Shown here one piece after another: positions 1 through 9,479 of a stretch of 64,000 nucleotides of DNA. The stretch is from Marinobacter shengliensis (GTDB lineage Bacteria > Pseudomonadota > Gammaproteobacteria > Pseudomonadales > Oleiphilaceae). Below the pieces are notes generated by a model. It was not told the origin of the DNA and made no database searches. It saw only the letters and a list, made by a program, of their open reading frames with translations. Every line of letters starts with the position of its first letter. Within the stretch, counting starts at the first letter, position 1. A program made the position numbers and the translations under genes. The DNA is taken from NCBI RefSeq assembly GCF_003007715.1, contig NZ_PXNO01000023.1:558001-622000 (forward strand), written 5' to 3'.

Positions 1-1480
1 ACCGGTGACTGTTGAGTTTGAGCAATCAGAACAGGGCCCGGCAGGTAAGGGCGCAGCGTTGTCTATTCGCCAGACCGGCCGGGTTCCTTTGCCGTCGTTT
101 TTGCATCAGTTCGGGTTGCCGGAGGGCTCCGCACTCGGGATGTCGGGTAGCCTGGATTATTCGGCACAGCTGAGCGTGGCGGATGAGCGCGCTTCCCGGA
201 TAACGGTAACCTCCGATTTTCAAGGCCTGTCACTGGACTGGCCGCAGCCTTTGGGTAAGGGAGCGTCGGATCTGGCCCGGTTGCAGGCGCTGATAGACCC
301 TACGGACACTGAGGGTGTCCGTGTGACGGGGGACTGGCAGGACCGGTTGGCCTTTGATCTGCTGTGGAAACCGTCAGGCTTTGAACTGGGACTCCGTGAA
401 CTGAACCTGGCGGGGCACAGTCTCAGGAATATACAGATCAATGCGCTGGATCTGGGAGATCGTTGGGTGTTCAACACGGAATCTGATCGGGTTCAGGGCA
501 GGGTGATGGTGCCCACGCAGGGAACGATTGACGCCGATCTGCAACGACTCAGTCTGATGCGCTCAGATACCGGGGGTGAAGACCAGGAGGACCGGCAGAT
601 ATTGACCCTGGAGGAGCAACTGGAAGCGTTTCGAGCTCTGGACGTGGGGAGCTGGCCCGATATTGATGTGACCATCGCGGACCTCAGGCTGGGCGATGAG
701 TCTGCCGGCCGCTGGCAGTTCGCCATGCGGCCGCAGCCGTTCCGCCTGAACATCGAGGAAATTGAAGGGCAACTGGAGACGCTGGCGCTCACTGGCAGAA
801 TGAGTTGGAGTGTGGTTGATGATCGCGAAACCAGCCGATTTGTTGGAACCCTCTCAGGCGGCCGCCTCCGGGAGCTGGAGGCACTGACCGGTGCGCCGAT
901 TCCAATGAATAATGAGCAGACCCAGGTTGACCTGGATCTGGACTGGCCCGGCCGACCGGATGAATTTGCCCTGAAGCAGCTCAGTGGCCAGGTCAGTGTC
1001 CGCCTGGATGACGGCGTCATTTTGGAGCAAAGTGGCTCAGCCCAGTTGTTCAGAATTTTCAACCTGCTCAACACCGACACGCTCTGGCGCCGGCTGCGCC
1101 TGGACTTCTCGGATCTTTATGAGCGGGGCATTGCGTTTGATGCCATTTCCGGCAAGGCTGTCATTGTAAACGGGCTGGTTACCCTGGACCCAGAGCTGCA
1201 ACTGGTGGGGCCTTCGGGGGCTTTCAAGATGAGCGGGTCCACCAATATGGCCGATGAGAGCCTGGATATGCGGTTGGTGCTGGTGCTTCCGGTTACCCAG
1301 AACCTGCCCCTGGCTGCCATACTGATGGGAGCGAGCGCCCCCATTGGCGGCGCACTCTTTGTACTGGACAAAATTCTGGGTGACCCATTAAGCAAGTTGA
1401 CCAGCGCCACTTACAGTGTCACCGGTAGCTGGAGCGAGCCCAAAGTGGAACTACGTCGGGTTTTCGATACGGGTGAGTAG
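1..1480 (+). CDS. yhdP: YhdP-like AsmA-family envelope protein, C-terminal part (5' end outside window)
   Basis: The frame is open from the first bases of the window, so only the last roughly 490 residues are present; the ATG-less start near base 5 is not the true start. The segment is a long run of beta-rich repeats with alternating polar and hydrophobic residues, and near its end has a hydrophobic stretch (LPLAAILMGASAPIGGALFV) before a GSWSEPKVEL-type ending, as in the C-terminus of YhdP/TIGR02099 proteins. Family members are very large inner-membrane-anchored AsmA-like proteins implicated in phospholipid movement to the outer membrane. The nitrilase-family gene follows after 12 nt, a common order in gammaproteobacteria (yhdP-nit-tldD), though tldD is not next here. 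Confidence 0.8.
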   Translation, partial: PVTVEFEQSEQGPAGKGAALSIRQTGRVPLPSFLHQFGLPEGSALGMSGSLDYSAQLSVADERASRITVTSDFQGLSLDWPQPLGKGASDLARLQALIDPTDTEGVRVTGDWQDRLAFDLLWKPSGFELGLRELNLAGHSLRNIQINALDLGDRWVFNTESDRVQGRVMVPTQGTIDADLQRLSLMRSDTGGEDQEDRQILTLEEQLEAFRALDVGSWPDIDVTIADLRLGDESAGRWQFAMRPQPFRLNIEEIEGQLETLALTGRMSWSVVDDRETSRFVGTLSGGRLRELEALTGAPIPMNNEQTQVDLDLDWPGRPDEFALKQLSGQVSVRLDDGVILEQSGSAQLFRIFNLLNTDTLWRRLRLDFSDLYERGIAFDAISGKAVIVNGLVTLDPELQLVGPSGAFKMSGSTNMADESLDMRLVLVLPVTQNLPLAAILMGASAPIGGALFVLDKILGDPLSKLTSATYSVTGSWSEPKVELRRVFDTGE

Positions 1481-1492
1481 AGGAGTCGGAGC

Positions 1493-2317
1493 ATGACCCA
1501 AGTTGCAGCGATTCAGATGGTCAGCAGTCACAACCTGGCCGGTAACCTGGCCGAGGCCGAGGCGCTGTTGCGTGATGCTGCCGCCCAAGGCGCGAAAGTG
1601 GCAGTATTACCTGAGAATTTTGCGGTTCTGGCCACCGCTCAGATGCGTGAGTGCGGTCGGCAGGAAAGTGGCGGTGAATCGGTGATCCGCCGCTTTCTTT
1701 CAGAGCAGGCCAAGAGGCTGGGGCTATGGATCGTAGGTGGTTCCATGCCTCTGGCAACACGACCCGATGGCTCTGATGTTCCCGACAGGGTGCGTGCAAG
1801 CTGCATTGTTTACAACGATCAGGGCGAGGAAGTTGCCCGTTACGACAAAATTCACCTGTTTGACGCCATGGTTGAGGATTCCCATGGCCAATACCGGGAG
1901 TCGGATACCTTCGAGCCAGGTGACCAGGTGGTTGCCGTGGATACTCCCGCCGGCCGGCTGGGGATGGCAGTGTGCTACGACTTGCGGTTTCCTGAACTGT
2001 TCAGGGCGCTGCGAGAACAGGGTGCCGAGTGGGTGTGCCTGCCCAGCGCCTTTACCTGGCAAACTGGAGACGCCCATTGGCACCCACTGATTCGAGCCAG
2101 GGCCATCGAGAACCAGGTTTGGGTGGTTGCCCCCGGCCAGGGGGGGCAAAACAGTGAGCGACGCAAGACTTATGGCCACAGTTTGATCTGTGACCCCTGG
2201 GGCGGGGTGGTGACGGAACTGGATGAGGGCCCAGGCCTGGTTGTGGCAGACCTGGATATGGAAAAACTGAACCAGGTTCGGGCCAGAATGCCGGTCTGGG
2301 AGCACCGCCGCCTTTAA
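1493..2317 (+). CDS. Carbon-nitrogen hydrolase (nitrilase superfamily, Nit1/YbeM-like)
   Basis: This 274-residue protein has the complete nitrilase-superfamily triad: Glu41 (LPENF), Lys119 (YDKIHLFDA) and Cys161 (VCYDLRFPELF). The length and the YDLRFPELFRAL context fit the Nit/YbeM branch, members of which hydrolyse deaminated glutathione as metabolite repair or act as omega-amidases. The ATG is preceded by GAGTCGGAG, and the gene probably forms an operon with the yhdP-like gene upstream. The superfamily assignment is firm; the exact substrate cannot be read from the sequence. Confidence 0.88.
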   Translation: MTQVAAIQMVSSHNLAGNLAEAEALLRDAAAQGAKVAVLPENFAVLATAQMRECGRQESGGESVIRRFLSEQAKRLGLWIVGGSMPLATRPDGSDVPDRVRASCIVYNDQGEEVARYDKIHLFDAMVEDSHGQYRESDTFEPGDQVVAVDTPAGRLGMAVCYDLRFPELFRALREQGAEWVCLPSAFTWQTGDAHWHPLIRARAIENQVWVVAPGQGGQNSERRKTYGHSLICDPWGGVVTELDEGPGLVVADLDMEKLNQVRARMPVWEHRRL

Positions 2318-2343
2318 CGTAGAACTCCGCTCAGCGGGTTGCT

Positions 2344-2880
2344 TTACTGCTCTGCGTCATCAATCCACTCCCGGAGGGCCCGGAACAGTTTACGGGCCTG
2401 ACCGGTATTCTTCTGTTTCTCCACTTCCTTGCGGGCATTGCGAACCAGGTTGCGCAGGTGCTGCACGTCTGCCGCCGGGCAATAATCGATGAACTCCCCC
2501 ACCACCTTGTCGCCTTCGGAGATCATCCTGTCGCGCCAGCGCTCGGCCAGGTGATGCCGGCGGGTGTGCTCCTCACTGCCGGCATTGAATGCGCCAATGG
2601 CACGAGCCAGTGCTTCCGGGTCATCCTCTTGCCGGATGATCTTGCCAATGTATTGCAGGTGTCGGCGGCGTGCTTCGCGCTGATTAATACGCCGTGATTC
2701 CACGATGGCAGCCTTCAGGGTGTCGCTGATGTCCAGTGACGCCAATTGCTCGTCATTGAGATCCAGCATCTGTTTACCCAGGTCCTGGAGCGCGTGCATT
2801 TCCCGCTTGATCTGGGATTTGCTCGGGCCGAAATCTTCTTCGAGCTCCTCGTGGTGCGGGTGGTTGTCGGATTGACTCAT
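2344..2880 (-). CDS. darP: DarP/YjgA ribosome-associated protein
   Basis: A 178-residue, highly charged, mostly helical protein without membrane segments. The N-terminal pattern (EELEEDFGPSKSQIKREMHA, then LGKQMLDLNDEQL) and the C-terminal basic helix with QARKLFRALREWI match the YjgA/DUF615 family, now called DarP, which associates with late 50S ribosomal assembly intermediates. It lies 10 nt downstream of the mgtE-like gene on the same strand and is probably co-transcribed, and it converges with the nitrilase-family gene. No anomaly was seen. Confidence 0.88.
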   Translation of the reverse strand: MSQSDNHPHHEELEEDFGPSKSQIKREMHALQDLGKQMLDLNDEQLASLDISDTLKAAIVESRRINQREARRRHLQYIGKIIRQEDDPEALARAIGAFNAGSEEHTRRHHLAERWRDRMISEGDKVVGEFIDYCPAADVQHLRNLVRNARKEVEKQKNTGQARKLFRALREWIDDAEQ

Positions 2881-2890
2881 GGTTGGCTCC

Positions 2891-4252
2891 TCAAGCGTAA
2901 AAATAGGTGGCGAGCCCCAGGAAGGAAAGGAAGCCCACGACGTCGGTGGTGGTGAGCAGGATCACGCCCCCGGCCAGTGCCGGGTCTATATTCAGTCGTT
3001 TCAGTGTTAACGGCAGCAGGGTGCCGACGATTGAGGCGATGGTCAGGTTGATGACCAGCGCCATAGCAATCACCAGGCCAATGGTTGGGTCTCTGAACCA
3101 CACCATGGCCGCTGCAGACACCACCAGTGCAAACAGAAACCCGTTCAGCGTTGTTGCCAGAAACTCCCGGTTCAGCAGCCATTTCACGTTGTCATTGCTG
3201 ACCTGGCCCACGGCCATGCCACGAATCATCAGCGTCAGCGTTTGGCTGCCGGCGATGCCGCCCATGCTGGCGACGATTGGCATGAGTACGGCCAGTGCGA
3301 CCACCTGTTGAATGGTTTCCTCGAACATACCGATCACAGAGGCTGAGGTAAACGCGGTCACTACGTTGATTCCGAGCCAGACGGCTCGCCGGCGCGTGGT
3401 TTTGATCACTGGTGCGAACGTGTCTTCGTCTTCGTCCAGACCGGCCATGCTCATCAGCGAGTGATCAGCGTCTTCCCGGATAACGTCGACCACGTCATCG
3501 ATGGTGATCCGGCCCAGAAGCTTATTGTCGTCACCAACAACCGGCGCAGAAATCAGGTCGTAGCGCTCGAACAGGGTGGCGACCTTGGTGTCGGACAGGG
3601 TGACCGGAATCGGCTCGATATCGGTGTCCATCACCTCACGAACCGTGGATGCGGGGTTGGATACCAGCATTCGGGTGATGGGCAGCATGCCAATGAATTC
3701 GTCCCGCCGGCTGACCACAATCAGGCTGTCGGTCATGGGGGGAAGGTTGCGGTGGCGGCGCAGGTACCGCAGTACCACGTCAATACTGATATCTGGGCGC
3801 ACCGTAATGGTGTCCGTATTCATCAGGCCGCCGGCAGTGTCCTCGGGGTAGGAGAGTACTTCCTCTACCCGCTGCCGGTCTTGCTCGTCCATGGTGTCCA
3901 GGACCTCCTGGATCACCGTGTCTGGCAACTGCTGGAGCAGGTCGGCCAGGTCGTCGGATTCAAAATCCTCAATGATATCTGCAAGTTCCTGGGCGTTCAG
4001 CTGGCTCAGGAAGTAGGCCCGGATGTCGTCACCGAGATATTGGAGTACTTCCCCTTCCAGTTGCTTATCGACCAGATTCCACAGCAGGGCGCGTTGGCGG
4101 GGAGGGGAAGATTCCAGCAGGTGTGCGATATCGCTGGGGCTCAGGCCGCCATTGAGGATTCGGGCAACCTGCTTGAGCGCACCACTGTCCAGGGCCTCAC
4201 TGAGGGAGCGAAGGCGCTGGCGGGCCTGACTTTTTTCCAGAATATCGGTCAT
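2891..4252 (-). CDS. mgtE: Magnesium transporter MgtE
   Basis: A 453-residue protein with the MgtE layout: an acidic helical N-domain (about 1-130), two CBS domains (about 137-260, including PEDTAGGLMNTD and GRITIDDVVDVIREDAD), and a C-terminal pore domain with about five membrane segments from about 285 onward. The pore has the conserved MPIVASMGGIAGSQTLTL segment. MgtE forms a homodimeric Mg2+ channel gated by Mg2+ bound to the cytoplasmic domains. The length is normal for the family. The ATG start is followed by MTDILEKSQARQRL. It is probably first gene of a two-gene unit with darP. Confidence 0.93.
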   Translation of the reverse strand: MTDILEKSQARQRLRSLSEALDSGALKQVARILNGGLSPSDIAHLLESSPPRQRALLWNLVDKQLEGEVLQYLGDDIRAYFLSQLNAQELADIIEDFESDDLADLLQQLPDTVIQEVLDTMDEQDRQRVEEVLSYPEDTAGGLMNTDTITVRPDISIDVVLRYLRRHRNLPPMTDSLIVVSRRDEFIGMLPITRMLVSNPASTVREVMDTDIEPIPVTLSDTKVATLFERYDLISAPVVGDDNKLLGRITIDDVVDVIREDADHSLMSMAGLDEDEDTFAPVIKTTRRRAVWLGINVVTAFTSASVIGMFEETIQQVVALAVLMPIVASMGGIAGSQTLTLMIRGMAVGQVSNDNVKWLLNREFLATTLNGFLFALVVSAAAMVWFRDPTIGLVIAMALVINLTIASIVGTLLPLTLKRLNIDPALAGGVILLTTTDVVGFLSFLGLATYFYA

Positions 4253-4346
4253 GAAACCACCTGCGATCAGAAAACCGTCGCATTATAGCGGAGTTAGCGC
4301 CGTCAGGTGAGAAAGGATTGTAGGTGAATGACGAACCAGGGTGTGC

Positions 4347-4616
4347 TTAACCCCCCTCGCCGAAATAATCACCGATCAGTTCTACGAGTGCCTCGATGGC
4401 TTCCTGCTCATCAGGGCCGTCGGCGACCAGTTCAATATCTGTGCCCTGGCTGGCAGCCAGCATCATCACCTGCATGATGTTCTTGGCATCCACGTCCCGG
4501 CCCTTGCCGCGTATCCGCACCTGGCTGTCAAAGCCGGAGGCGGTGGCCACCAGCTTGGCGGTGGCGCGGGCATGCAAGCCCAGTTTATTGATGATGGTGA
4601 CGGGGCGGCAGATCAT
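4347..4616 (-). CDS. ptsO: NPr, HPr-like phosphocarrier of the nitrogen PTS
   Basis: This 89-residue protein has the HPr fold signature with the phosphorylatable His15 in NKLGLHARATAK. The position equivalent to regulatory Ser46 of Firmicutes HPr is not serine here (KNIMQV), which fits the NPr branch. NPr passes phosphate from EI-Ntr to EIIA-Ntr (PtsN); both ptsN and rapZ lie just upstream on the same strand, only 6 nt separating rapZ from this gene. It is the last gene of the rpoN-linked cluster. Confidence 0.92.
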   Translation of the reverse strand: MICRPVTIINKLGLHARATAKLVATASGFDSQVRIRGKGRDVDAKNIMQVMMLAASQGTDIELVADGPDEQEAIEALVELIGDYFGEGG

Positions 4617-4622
4617 GTTGGA

Positions 4623-5507
4623 TCAGATCTCCCCTCGGGCCTGGAGGTGGGGAAGTTCAGTATGACGAACCTGCACGTTGTTGTATCGGGTGCGGAAGTG
4701 CTGGCCCAGTTGCTCGCAGACATAGACGGAACGATGCTGGCCACCGGTACAGCCAATAGAAATGGTCATGTAGCTGCGGTTGCTGTCGGCGAACGAGGGT
4801 AGCCAGGTATCCAGGAAGCGGATCAGGTCGTCCACCATTTGCCTGGTGAGAGGTTCCCGCTCGAGAAACTCGATAACCGGCTGATCGGTACCGACGTATT
4901 TGCGCAGGCTGGTGTCCCAGTATGGGTTGGGCAGGCAGCGCACATCGAAGACGTAATCGGAATCGACCGGTACGCCATGCTTGAAACCGAATGACTGGAA
5001 CAGTAGTGCAAGCTCCTGATCCTTACGACCGACCACTCGCTGTTTGACCATGTCGCGCAGTTCATACATCGACATGCCGGTGGTGTTGATGTAAAGGTCT
5101 GCCAGTTTTGACAGCGGTTCCAACAGTGCCTTTTCGTTGGTGATGGCTTCTCGGAGGGAAGTACGGTCATCGCTCAGCGGGTGCTTTCGGCGTGTGGCGT
5201 GGAACCGTTGCAGAAGGGACTGCTCATCGGCATCCAGAAAGATAATCTCGACAACGACTCCCGCATCGCGAAGCTGGCGATAGATCTGTTCGAAGTTGGC
5301 CAGTTCGGCAGACAGGTTGCGGGCGTCGATGCTGACGGCCATTTTCCGGAGCCGCCCCGGCGCTTCCTGTTGCGCCGCTTCCCGGGTCAGCGGGAACAGC
5401 AGTCCGATGGGAAGGTTGTCGATGCAATAAAAACCCAGATCTTCGAGCACATGCAACGCGGTACTCTTACCGGACCCGGATCGGCCACTGACGATGATCA
5501 GTTTCAT
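4623..5507 (-). CDS. rapZ: RapZ RNase adapter / P-loop nucleotide-binding protein
   Basis: A 294-residue protein with an N-terminal P-loop (GRSGSGKS, residues 8-15) and the conserved C-terminal GCTGGQHRSVYVCEQL segment of the RapZ/YvcJ family. In Escherichia coli RapZ directs RNase E to the sRNA GlmZ and so tunes glucosamine-6-phosphate synthase for envelope precursor supply. Its position between ptsN and ptsO is the conserved rpoN-cluster arrangement. Whether a GlmZ-type sRNA exists in this organism cannot be told from the window. Confidence 0.93.
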   Translation of the reverse strand: MKLIIVSGRSGSGKSTALHVLEDLGFYCIDNLPIGLLFPLTREAAQQEAPGRLRKMAVSIDARNLSAELANFEQIYRQLRDAGVVVEIIFLDADEQSLLQRFHATRRKHPLSDDRTSLREAITNEKALLEPLSKLADLYINTTGMSMYELRDMVKQRVVGRKDQELALLFQSFGFKHGVPVDSDYVFDVRCLPNPYWDTSLRKYVGTDQPVIEFLEREPLTRQMVDDLIRFLDTWLPSFADSNRSYMTISIGCTGGQHRSVYVCEQLGQHFRTRYNNVQVRHTELPHLQARGEI

Positions 5508-5547
5508 GATGGACGCTCCTGCCTGCTTCTGTTGGTGCTACTGCTTA

Positions 5548-6015
5548 TCAGGATGCCGCGGTCATGCGCTGGTAAAGGGATGCTGCATCCTGGCACTGGC
5601 GAAGCTGTTCACAGAACCCGTTGTCGTTGAATTTCTCGGCCAACTGGCTTAGCAGCTCCAGATGTTCACTGGTGGCTTCTTTGGGCACGATCAAGGCAAA
5701 CACCAGGTCGACCGGCTGATTGTCGATAGCATCGAAGTCGATGCTCTCTTCCAGCGTCATCAGCACGCCGATCACGCGGTCCAGCCCTTCCAGGCGGCAA
5801 TGGGGTATGGCAATACCCTGGCCGATACCTGTGCTGCCAAGCCGCTCGCGAGAAACCAGATTGCTGAAAATCTCGGTGTCGCTGAGGATTTCATCCTGAT
5901 GATGAATATGCTCTGCGATGGTTTCCAGAACCCGCTTCTTACTGGAGGCTGGCACTCGGCACAGCGTCAGTTCGGGAGCCAGAATGTTGTCGATGGTCAG
6001 GGATGTATCGCTCAT
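5548..6015 (-). CDS. ptsN: EIIA-Ntr, nitrogen PTS regulatory protein
   Basis: A 155-residue single-domain PTS EIIA type 2 protein. His72 in GIAIPHCRLEGLDR is the expected phosphorylation site, preceded by the diagnostic SRERLGSTGIGQGIA motif. EIIA-Ntr receives phosphate from NPr and regulates potassium transport, nitrogen and envelope responses by protein binding rather than sugar uptake. The gene is followed 40 nt downstream by rapZ. A hairpin with a T-tract lies just upstream, separating it from hpf. Confidence 0.93.
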   Translation of the reverse strand: MSDTSLTIDNILAPELTLCRVPASSKKRVLETIAEHIHHQDEILSDTEIFSNLVSRERLGSTGIGQGIAIPHCRLEGLDRVIGVLMTLEESIDFDAIDNQPVDLVFALIVPKEATSEHLELLSQLAEKFNDNGFCEQLRQCQDAASLYQRMTAAS

Positions 6016-6034
6016 GGATCGACTGTGATTCCGT

Positions 6035-6071
6035 AAAAAAAAGGCTGCGGCCGGTATGCCCCGCCGCAGCT
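6035..6071 (-). terminator. Rho-independent terminator between hpf and ptsN
   Basis: Read on the minus strand, GCTGCGG and CCGCAGC form a GC-rich stem around a loop of about 14 nt, followed immediately by a run of eight T. It lies after the hpf stop and before ptsN, so it should reduce read-through from rpoN-hpf into ptsN-rapZ-ptsO and imply a separate promoter for the latter. Confidence 0.75.
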
Positions 6072-6113
6072 CGTATCATTGAAACACCCGGTACGGTGGC
6101 GCGATGAGCGCGC

Positions 6114-6416
6114 TCAGCCGTTGCCGTGCATCCGGTCTACGTTCTTTTCTTTGTGCTTGAGGATCTGGCGGTCCAGCTTGTCCACCAGCGAATCAATCGC
6201 GGCGTACATATCCTCACTCTCAGCCTTTGCGTGGATCTCGCCACCGATGACATGCAGGGTGGCTTCAGCCATCTGACGTACCTTCTCAACTTCCAGCGTC
6301 ACCTGACAGTTACTGATGTGGTCAAAGTGACGCTCCAGCTTCTCGAACTTGGTGTTGACGTAATCCTTCAGTGCAGGGGTCAGTTCTACGTGATGGCCTG
6401 AAATGTTGAGTTGCAT
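6114..6416 (-). CDS. hpf: Ribosome hibernation promoting factor, short form
   Basis: A 100-residue protein beginning MQLNISGHHVELTPALKDYV, the typical start of short HPF/YfiA family proteins, with no C-terminal dimerisation extension. Short HPF works with RMF to form inactive 100S ribosomes in stationary phase. It sits 75 nt downstream of rpoN on the same strand, its conserved position in gammaproteobacteria. The putative terminator at 6035-6071 follows it. Confidence 0.93.
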   Translation of the reverse strand: MQLNISGHHVELTPALKDYVNTKFEKLERHFDHISNCQVTLEVEKVRQMAEATLHVIGGEIHAKAESEDMYAAIDSLVDKLDRQILKHKEKNVDRMHGNG

Positions 6417-6490
6417 AGGCGTCTCCTGTTGTCATCATGCCGATGTTGCCACCGGGCTACGTGTCCGGTGCCTCATGCACCGGAAAAATG

Positions 6491-8026
6491 TTAAACCAGT
6501 CTCTTGCGCTCGTTTGAAGGAGGGATGTGCATGGCCTCCCGGTATTTGGCAACGGTGCGCCGGGCCACATTGATGCCCTGATCTCCAAGCATGGCTGCAA
6601 TCTTGCTATCGCTCAACGGCTTTTTTGGAGTTTCTTCTGAAATCAGTTTCTTGATCATCGCACGAATAGCAGTGGAGGAACATTCTCCGCCCTCAGCGGT
6701 ACTGACGTGGCTGGAGAAAAAGTACTTCAGCTCGAAAATGCCGCGGGGTGTGTGCATATACTTTTGAGTGGTGACCCGTGAAATGGTGGATTCGTGCATT
6801 TCCACGGCCTGTGCGATGTCCGAGAGGATCAGCGGTTTCATCGCTTCCTCCCCCTGGTCCAGGAAACCCTGTTGGTGCTCAACAATCCGGGTGGCGACTT
6901 TCAGCAGCGTTTCATTGCGGCTTTGCAGGCTTTTAATGAACCACTTGGCCTCCTGCAGTTGATCCCGCAGGTAGGTGTTATCAGCACTGCTATCGGCGCG
7001 ACGGATCAGTGATGCGTAGCTGGCGTTGACCCGAATTCTCGGGGCGATCTCCGGATTGAGCTCAACACGCCACCGGCCCTCGTGTTTTCGGACGATGACG
7101 TCTGGTATCACGTAATCCGGCTCCGCTCGGTCTACCACGTCACCCGGGCGAGGGTTGAGGCTGGTAATCAGGGCCAGAACCTCGCGCAACTGATCTTCTT
7201 TGAGTCTGCTGCGGCGCAGCAGTTGCGCGTAATCCCGGTTGCCCAGCAAATGCAGGAACTGGGTAACCACCAGGCGGGCCTGTCGAAGCCAGGGGGTATC
7301 TGGCGGCAACTGGTTGAGCTGAATCAGCAGGCATTCCTGCAGGTCCCGGGCGAACACGCCCGGCGGGTCGAAGTGTTGTAGCCGGTGCAGGACCGCTTCT
7401 ACCTCGTCCAGTTCAAGGGGGTCTTCTTCGGTTTCGTCCTGCAGGCCGGAATGGATTTCCTCAATCGGTGAGGTCAGGTAACCGCGCTCATCCACAGCGT
7501 CCATCAGGGCGTGAGCGATTGCCTGGTCACGCTCGCTCATGGGGGTCAGGTTGAGCTGCCATTCCAGGTGGTCCTGGAGGGTCTCGGCCGGTGAATTGCG
7601 GGTTTCGAAATCCGACTCGTTCTCGTCATCCCCTTTGCTGGCTGGCGCCGGTGCAGACTGGTAGATATCGTCCCAGGCGGTGTCTACGGGCAGGTCGTCG
7701 GGGATGTTATCCGGGATGTCGTTTTCGGAAGCCCAGTCCGGGCCATTTTCGTTTTCATCCCAGTCAGAGGCAGCCTCAGTGGCTGGTTCATCGTGGTCGG
7801 AATCCCGGTCTTTATGTTCGTCCCGGGTATCGTCATCCGTATCGGGGGTGTCAGACTGATCGTCATCCTCGGAGGTTTCCAGCATGGGGTTGGATTCCAG
7901 TGCTTGCTGGATTTCCTGCTGGAGGTCGAGGGTGGAAAGCTGAAGCAGGCGAATGGCCTGTTGCAGCTGGGGCGTCATGGTCAGACTCTGGCCCATCTTA
8001 AGCTGTAATGAGGCTTTCATAACCAT
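6491..8026 (-). CDS. rpoN: RNA polymerase sigma-54 factor
   Basis: A 511-residue protein with all sigma-54 regions: the glutamine/leucine-rich activator region ([20 protein letters not shown]), an acidic linker (about 50-140), the core-binding domain, a helix-turn-helix near residues 400-420, and the C-terminal RpoN box [10 protein letters not shown] (488-497) that reads the -24 element. The start [10 protein letters not shown] allows Met1 or Met3. This is relevant within the window because both pilin genes carry sigma-54-type promoters (44888-44903 and 47462-47476). Confidence 0.95.
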   Translation of the reverse strand: MVMKASLQLKMGQSLTMTPQLQQAIRLLQLSTLDLQQEIQQALESNPMLETSEDDDQSDTPDTDDDTRDEHKDRDSDHDEPATEAASDWDENENGPDWASENDIPDNIPDDLPVDTAWDDIYQSAPAPASKGDDENESDFETRNSPAETLQDHLEWQLNLTPMSERDQAIAHALMDAVDERGYLTSPIEEIHSGLQDETEEDPLELDEVEAVLHRLQHFDPPGVFARDLQECLLIQLNQLPPDTPWLRQARLVVTQFLHLLGNRDYAQLLRRSRLKEDQLREVLALITSLNPRPGDVVDRAEPDYVIPDVIVRKHEGRWRVELNPEIAPRIRVNASYASLIRRADSSADNTYLRDQLQEAKWFIKSLQSRNETLLKVATRIVEHQQGFLDQGEEAMKPLILSDIAQAVEMHESTISRVTTQKYMHTPRGIFELKYFFSSHVSTAEGGECSSTAIRAMIKKLISEETPKKPLSDSKIAAMLGDQGINVARRTVAKYREAMHIPPSNERKRLV

Positions 8027-8209
8027 GGCTCAAGATCCATAAATCAAGGGTGTCCCGGTAGTGACGTTGCCTGCTGTCAGGCAAAAAAATTGTTATACGC
8101 TGGTTACTTGCCGCTCACTGGTATCAGTATAAGCAAGTTCTTTGCCGAGTTTACTTGCTACAGATCATCAAAACAATCAGACCTCGGTCGTCGAGGGGTT
8201 TTCTTCCGC

Positions 8210-8935
8210 TCACAGGTGGAACTCATCACCCAGGTAGACTTCCTTGACCTGTTGGTTGGCCAGGATGGCTTCCGCATTGCCGGAGGCGATGATATGGCCG
8301 CCGGAGACAATGTAGGCGTTTTCACAAATATCGAGGGTTTCCCGCACGTTGTGATCGGTGATCAGCACGCCAATGCCCTTGTCCCGCAAATGCCGAATGA
8401 TGTGCTTGATGTCACTGACTGAAATCGGGTCTACCCCGGCGAAGGGCTCATCCAGCAGAATAAATGCAGGTTCCATGGCCAGCGCTCTGGCGATTTCGAC
8501 GCGCCGCCGTTCACCACCGGACAGCGCCATACCCAGGCTGTCCCGGATATGGGTGATGTGAAATTCCTCGAGCAGTTCCTCAAGTTTGGCTTCCCGCTCC
8601 GGCCGTTTCATGCCTTTTCGGGTTTCCAGAATGGCCATGATGTTGTCGCGCACGGTTAGTTTGCGGAATACCGAGGCTTCCTGGGGCAGGTAGCCGATGC
8701 CTTTGCGTGCCCGGCCATGCATGGGCAGGGGCGTGATGTCCTGGCTGTCAATGGTGATTCGGCCGCGGTCGGAGGGTACAAGCCCGACAATCATGTAAAA
8801 ACAGGTAGTTTTCCCGGCGCCGTTGGGGCCGAGCAGGCCTACGATTTCTCCGGACCGGATTTCCAGAGACACATCCAGAACCACTTTTTTCTGTTTGTAG
8901 CTTTTTGCCAGGTTGCTGGCCCTGAGAACTGCCAT
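8210..8935 (-). CDS. lptB: LPS export ABC transporter ATP-binding protein LptB
   Basis: A 241-residue ABC ATPase with Walker A GPNGAGKT (36-43), the signature [15 protein letters not shown] and Walker [14 protein letters not shown], followed by the H-loop ITDHNVRET typical of LptB. It powers the LptBFG extractor that feeds LPS into the LptC-LptA bridge. lptA and lptC lie immediately upstream on the same strand; the stop of lptA is 7 nt away. About 180 nt separate it from rpoN downstream. Confidence 0.95.
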   Translation of the reverse strand: MAVLRASNLAKSYKQKKVVLDVSLEIRSGEIVGLLGPNGAGKTTCFYMIVGLVPSDRGRITIDSQDITPLPMHGRARKGIGYLPQEASVFRKLTVRDNIMAILETRKGMKRPEREAKLEELLEEFHITHIRDSLGMALSGGERRRVEIARALAMEPAFILLDEPFAGVDPISVSDIKHIIRHLRDKGIGVLITDHNVRETLDICENAYIVSGGHIIASGNAEAILANQQVKEVYLGDEFHL

Positions 8936-8942
8936 CAGTAAC

Positions 8943-9479
8943 CTATTCGTCTGTGGGGTTGCTGGAGCCGCGAGGCTGAATCACCATTTCCACCCGGCCA
9001 GAGCTTTCTTCCGAGGGCGTGCCGCCTTCTGCCGTGACCACCCTGCGCACGGTGTCGTATTGGATGACGTCGCCCCGGAACACATTGTTGCCTTGTTCAA
9101 TCACTGCCTGGCGCTCGAACGTCAGCCGGTTTTCCGCCGCTGACCAGGTGATGGTCCGCGCCCGGGCGTCTGTCATGGCTTCACCTTCCCGTGCCGACTG
9201 GCGATATCGGGCGGGTTCGCCGCTCGCCTCAATCCGGCTGAGACCTTCGGGGCTTCGGTACAGCACCACCCGCTCTGCGTTCAGCTGGGTGGCCCCCTGG
9301 ACCAGTTCAACGTCACCGGTGTAGATGGCGGTCCCTTCGGTATCGTCCAGGCGGGCGGAATCAGCGCTGACCTTGATGGGGGTGTCGGAATCCAGATCAA
9401 ACGCGGTTGCCGGGCTGGCCAGCATCAGTGCGGCCAGCATGACCGGCAGTCGGTGTGTGCGCTTACCTGATGGTTTCAT
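8943..9479 (-). CDS. lptA: Periplasmic LPS transport protein LptA
   Basis: A 178-residue protein with an N-terminal signal peptide ([21 protein letters not shown], cleavage near residue 26) and an OstA/LptA beta-jellyroll ([20 protein letters not shown] and later [18 protein letters not shown]). It forms the periplasmic bridge for LPS between LptC and LptD. Its start overlaps the end of lptC by 17 nt, indicating translational coupling. Confidence 0.92.
   Translation of the reverse strand: MKPSGKRTHRLPVMLAALMLASPATAFDLDSDTPIKVSADSARLDDTEGTAIYTGDVELVQGATQLNAERVVLYRSPEGLSRIEASGEPARYRQSAREGEAMTDARARTITWSAAENRLTFERQAVIEQGNNVFRGDVIQYDTVRRVVTAEGGTPSEESSGRVEMVIQPRGSSNPTDE

Noticed and set aside
3461..4288. 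Long plus-strand frame of 275 codons opposite mgtE
   Set aside because: It runs antisense through conserved mgtE codons, has no recognisable product, and mgtE explains the sequence fully.
8050..8085. Hairpin TTGCCTG/CAGGCAA in the rpoN-lptB gap as a terminator
   Set aside because: The stem is followed by A residues on the plus strand and the T-run precedes it on the minus strand, so no Rho-independent terminator is formed in either direction.
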